Part shown: one piece after another, positions 40,429 through 43,047 of the stretch
How positions within the stretch are numbered: the first letter of the stretch is position 1
How the letters are laid out: every line of letters begins with the position of its first letter
From: Nitrosomonas sp.
GTDB taxonomy: Bacteria > Pseudomonadota > Gammaproteobacteria > Burkholderiales > Nitrosomonadaceae
Assembly: GCA_020852475.1 (NCBI GenBank)
Contig: JADZAR010000159.1
Coordinates: 1-43,047, forward strand
Length of the DNA: 43,047 bases
Direction of reading: 5' to 3'
Translations under genes and position numbers: made by a program
The notes under the pieces: generated by a model
Databases searched by the model: none
What the model was told of the DNA's origin: nothing
What the model saw: only the letters and a program-made list of their open reading frames with translations

Positions 40429-42510
40429 ATGGCTGGTATGGCATCCGTAAACCCTGTCTTTTTTGCATTGCTCGCATTGTTTTTCTGCGTCGGGATGACG
40501 GTACAAACCCGGAGTGAAGCCAATAACGCGATCAATCGTGACAGCAATTTGTTTCATATGGATCTGGAAGAACTGATGGCGATCGAAGTCGTCAGTGTTG
40601 CAAAAAGAAAACAGAAGCTGGATGAAACACCTGCCGCGGTTTTTGTGATTACCGGTGATGATATACGCCGTTCCGGCGCAACCAGTATTCCTGAAGCGCT
40701 ACGTATGGCACCGGGCGTACAGGTTGGCAGAATCGGCGCCGACAAATGGTCCGTAAGCATTCGCGGTTTCAACGGGCGCTTTTCCAATAAGCTGCTGGTG
40801 CTGATCGATGGCCGCAGCGTTTACACGCCATTATCTTCCGGAGTTATCTGGAGCCAGCAGGACGTGTTCATGGAAGATATTGAACGTATCGAGATTGTTC
40901 GCGGCCCCGGCGCAACGCTCTGGGGTGTCAACGCGGTCAACGGCGTTATCAATATTTTGACCAGAAATGCCGCCAAAACCCAGGGTGCTTTGGTTACCGC
41001 GGGCGGGGGCAGTTTCGAGGAAGGTTTTGTCGGCGCGCGCTATGGCGGCAAAATCAGCGAATCCACCGCCTTCCGTGTCTACGCGAAAGGCTTTAAACGT
41101 GACAATACGACAACGCTGTCAGGAAACAGCGCCCAGGACAACTGGCGTTCCGCCCGCGCCGGTTTTAGGGTTGATCATACGCATGATCGTGACGAACTGA
41201 CGCTGCAGGGCGACATATTTGTCAATGACATCAGTGATGCGTTACTGCCTTTTAGCGCATCAGCCACCGGTCTGGATATTATCCAGCGAAAAGAGTTTGG
41301 CGGAAATATCCGGTTGCGCTGGGATCGAAAATACTCCGATCGATCAGCTTTGATGTTTCAAACCTACTATGACCGGGTGCAGAATCAGCTCGCGCCGCAG
41401 GCCAGACATGTTGAAAGCTTTGATGTCGAATTGCAGCACCGGTTTCCCGTGCTCGACAAGCATGATGTCAGTTGGGGATTGAATTACCGTCTGTTTCATA
41501 CCCAGGCGCTGAATACATTGATCACCTCCTTCACGCCACAATCGCGATTGAACTATTTTGTCAGTGGTTTTGTTCGTGATGAGATAGAACTGCTTCCCGA
41601 TCAATTGAAATTTTCATTGGGCGTCAGGCTCGACTATAACAATCTCAGCGGAATCGAGGTGCAACCCAACGCCCGTCTGATGTGGAAACCGGATTCCAGG
41701 AACTCGCTGTGGGCTTCCGTGTCCCGCGCAGTACGAACGCCAGCGCGAGGAGAGCAGGATGTCATGATCAGTATGGGTATTCTGCCTCCGCAACCGGGTA
41801 TGACGGGGTCGTCATTGCCCATCATGCCGGTAGTTTTCGGTTCGAATCGGTTTAAATCCGAGACTTTGCTGGCCTACGAACTGGGTTACCGTCATCAGTT
41901 CAATAATCAGGCATCGCTGGATATCACGGGTTTTTTTAATGATTACGATAGATTGAGGGATTTTGGAGCGGGTGCGATCCAGCCAGCTTCAGGAATGCAT
42001 CGTGATTTGTTTTTATCGGTTTTGCAGCAGGATCATCTGATGTTGCCTTTGTTCTTCAACAATAGCGGTTCGGCGCATGCCTATGGCGCCGAGATTTCCA
42101 TGGACTGGCTGCCGCATGAAAAATGGCGATTGCAAGCCAACTACAGTTATTTGACGATCAACACCCGATCAAATCCCGCGTTCGCGGAAATTGACGCCTC
42201 TACCGGCGGCGCCGGCAAGGCCAGTCCCCATCATCAGGTATCGCTGCGCTCTTTGTTTGATTTGTCCGACAGACTGCAATTTAATTTATGGCTGCGCTAT
42301 GTCAGCGCGCTATCGTTTTACAATATTCCGGGCTATGTCACCATGGACGCCAATATGACATGGCGTCCCATAAAAAATATTGAATTTTTCCTGGTTGGGC
42401 AGAATCTTTTCAGCCAACAACACCGTGAAGCGCAATCCGATTTTATCGCAACAGTACCGTCTGCCGTGCCACGCGGTATTTATACCGGCGTACGCTGGGA
42501 ATTCCGATGA
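40429..42510 (+). CDS. TonB-dependent outer-membrane receptor
   Basis: This is a 693-residue TonB-dependent receptor. A signal peptide (about 1-31, VFFALLALFFCVGMTV) is followed by MDLEELMAIEVVSVAKRKQ in the TonB-box area. The plug domain (about 60-165) has DDIRRSGATSIPEALRMAPGVQV, SIRGFNGRFSNKLLVLIDGRSVY and ERIEIVRGPGATLWGVNAVNGVINI. The 22-strand barrel region then runs to the C-terminus (VRWEFR). The ligand cannot be told from sequence; no siderophore or cobalamin gene is beside it. The start ATG at 40429 has no strong ribosome binding site, and the plug begins early enough that the signal must start near here. Confidence 0.92.
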   Translation: MAGMASVNPVFFALLALFFCVGMTVQTRSEANNAINRDSNLFHMDLEELMAIEVVSVAKRKQKLDETPAAVFVITGDDIRRSGATSIPEALRMAPGVQVGRIGADKWSVSIRGFNGRFSNKLLVLIDGRSVYTPLSSGVIWSQQDVFMEDIERIEIVRGPGATLWGVNAVNGVINILTRNAAKTQGALVTAGGGSFEEGFVGARYGGKISESTAFRVYAKGFKRDNTTTLSGNSAQDNWRSARAGFRVDHTHDRDELTLQGDIFVNDISDALLPFSASATGLDIIQRKEFGGNIRLRWDRKYSDRSALMFQTYYDRVQNQLAPQARHVESFDVELQHRFPVLDKHDVSWGLNYRLFHTQALNTLITSFTPQSRLNYFVSGFVRDEIELLPDQLKFSLGVRLDYNNLSGIEVQPNARLMWKPDSRNSLWASVSRAVRTPARGEQDVMISMGILPPQPGMTGSSLPIMPVVFGSNRFKSETLLAYELGYRHQFNNQASLDITGFFNDYDRLRDFGAGAIQPASGMHRDLFLSVLQQDHLMLPLFFNNSGSAHAYGAEISMDWLPHEKWRLQANYSYLTINTRSNPAFAEIDASTGGAGKASPHHQVSLRSLFDLSDRLQFNLWLRYVSALSFYNIPGYVTMDANMTWRPIKNIEFFLVGQNLFSQQHREAQSDFIATVPSAVPRGIYTGVRWEFR

Positions 42511-42533
42511 TGTATTCAGCAAAAATCGACCGG

Positions 42534-43002
42534 CTATTGCAGTGTGCTTGCCTCGGGAAATCGCTTGATGAATGTATATGCTTTTCGATCAGTACTCCGT
42601 ATCCATCGGTCGCGTCTTTCCTTCAGTATTCTTTCTCGCAGCGGGACAAAATCGGCGGTATTCAGCAGGTGGCGCGTCAGTAGCTGCGCGTAGGTCGTGT
42701 CGTCGCCCAGCAGGCGCTGACCTTTGAGAACCCCCCAAGAATCGGCTCCGGCGCTTCATTGACATTCACAATGTCTACCGGACAGCCAAATTCGGCGCTG
42801 ATCGTCTCGATCAATTGCCGCTTAAAGCAATCGCTTACCGGCGATCGGTCATGATCGCCAGATCGATATCGCTGCCAAAGTGTTTTTGCCGCTCAGGGTT
42901 CGCCTGGGAACCGAACAATATCGCCAGCCTGATAGCGGGGTAGCGTGACAACAGCCTGGTCAATTGCGCAGCAAGCTGTGACTTTGCTTTGATGCGGGTC
43001 AT
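42534..43002 (-). pseudogene. MNT-type nucleotidyltransferase (antitoxin-like) broken by two frameshifts
   Basis: From an ATG at 43002 the frame reads MTRIKAKSQLAAQLTRLL..., with the MNT motif LFGSQ...GSDIDLAIM, then meets a TAA in MTDRR. One missing base near GCCGG restores a frame that continues DCFKRQLIETISAEFGCPVDIVNV. A second missing base in a run of six G near EPILGG restores GVLKGQRLLGDDTTYAQLLTRH to the stop at 42534. The joined product resembles MntA antitoxins of HEPN/MNT toxin-antitoxin pairs. Both shifts are single-base deletions, one of them in a homopolymer, so a sequencing error is possible. No HEPN partner is visible before the window ends. Confidence 0.8.
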
Positions 43003-43047
43003 GTTTATACCGTGGATGAAAGCGCTTGATGTGTCAAAAGAGTAAGC

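Noticed and set aside
40196-40477. 93-residue minus-strand ORF before the TonB receptor
   Set aside because: It overlaps the receptor signal peptide, lacks a ribosome binding site and looks like random AT-rich coding.
43003-43047. TTGACA and TATAAA just upstream of the MNT pseudogene
   Set aside because: The spacing is 22 bases and the TATAAA ends almost at the ATG, so this is not a convincing promoter.

Overview
The window reads as one contiguous stretch of a betaproteobacterial chromosome, most likely an ammonia oxidiser of the Nitrosomonas type. The support is gene content and order (maf / yceD-rpmF-plsX-fabHDG-acpP-fabF; a czcICBA efflux set; a betaproteobacterial secretion locus ending in cysG), moderate GC content and frequent TTG starts. 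The genus is an inference from general likeness; no database search was run. No rRNA, tRNA, CRISPR array, phage or insertion sequence was recognised.

Region 1 (1-10254, all minus strand) is an eleven-gene secretion/pilus-like operon. It runs from a major pseudopilin (GspG) through GspF, GspE, a PilM/N/O/P-like inner-membrane platform and a lipoprotein secretin with TPR and cohesin-like extensions, to three further pseudopilin-like proteins. The start of cysG (siroheme synthase) follows and runs off the left edge. It mixes type II secretion genes with a type IV pilus-like platform and has no prepilin peptidase in view.

Region 2 (10332-16816, minus, plus one small plus-strand ORF) holds a YugP-type membrane zinc protease, a KamA-family radical SAM enzyme, a 59-codon ORF missed by the ORF track, and a two-gene unit. 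That unit is ovoA (5-histidylcysteine sulfoxide synthase fused to a methyltransferase), translationally coupled to a PLP-dependent C-S lyase that is a good candidate for OvoB. Together they predict a complete ovothiol A pathway.

Region 3 (17146-20988) is the least understood part. A plus-strand protein combines two degenerate J-like domains, a zinc ribbon and a PilZ domain. It converges on a minus-strand operon encoding a Tat-signal-like small protein, a PqqD-like peptide-binding protein, an HprK-like kinase and a family-5 nucleotidyltransferase. This looks like an uncharacterised peptide or protein modification system of the kind named HPr-rel-A in family models.

Region 4 (21317-28005, minus) is a czcICBA heavy-metal efflux operon of the Co/Zn/Cd class. 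Region 5 (28123-36023) is the conserved maf / yceD-rpmF-plsX-fabH-fabD-fabG-acpP-fabF-mltG block for ribosome, fatty-acid and cell-wall functions. Region 6 (36064-43002) carries a GT2-GtrA-GT39 triple-fusion glycosyltransferase, a class I photolyase, a TonB-dependent receptor, and an MNT-type nucleotidyltransferase disrupted by two apparent single-base frameshifts.
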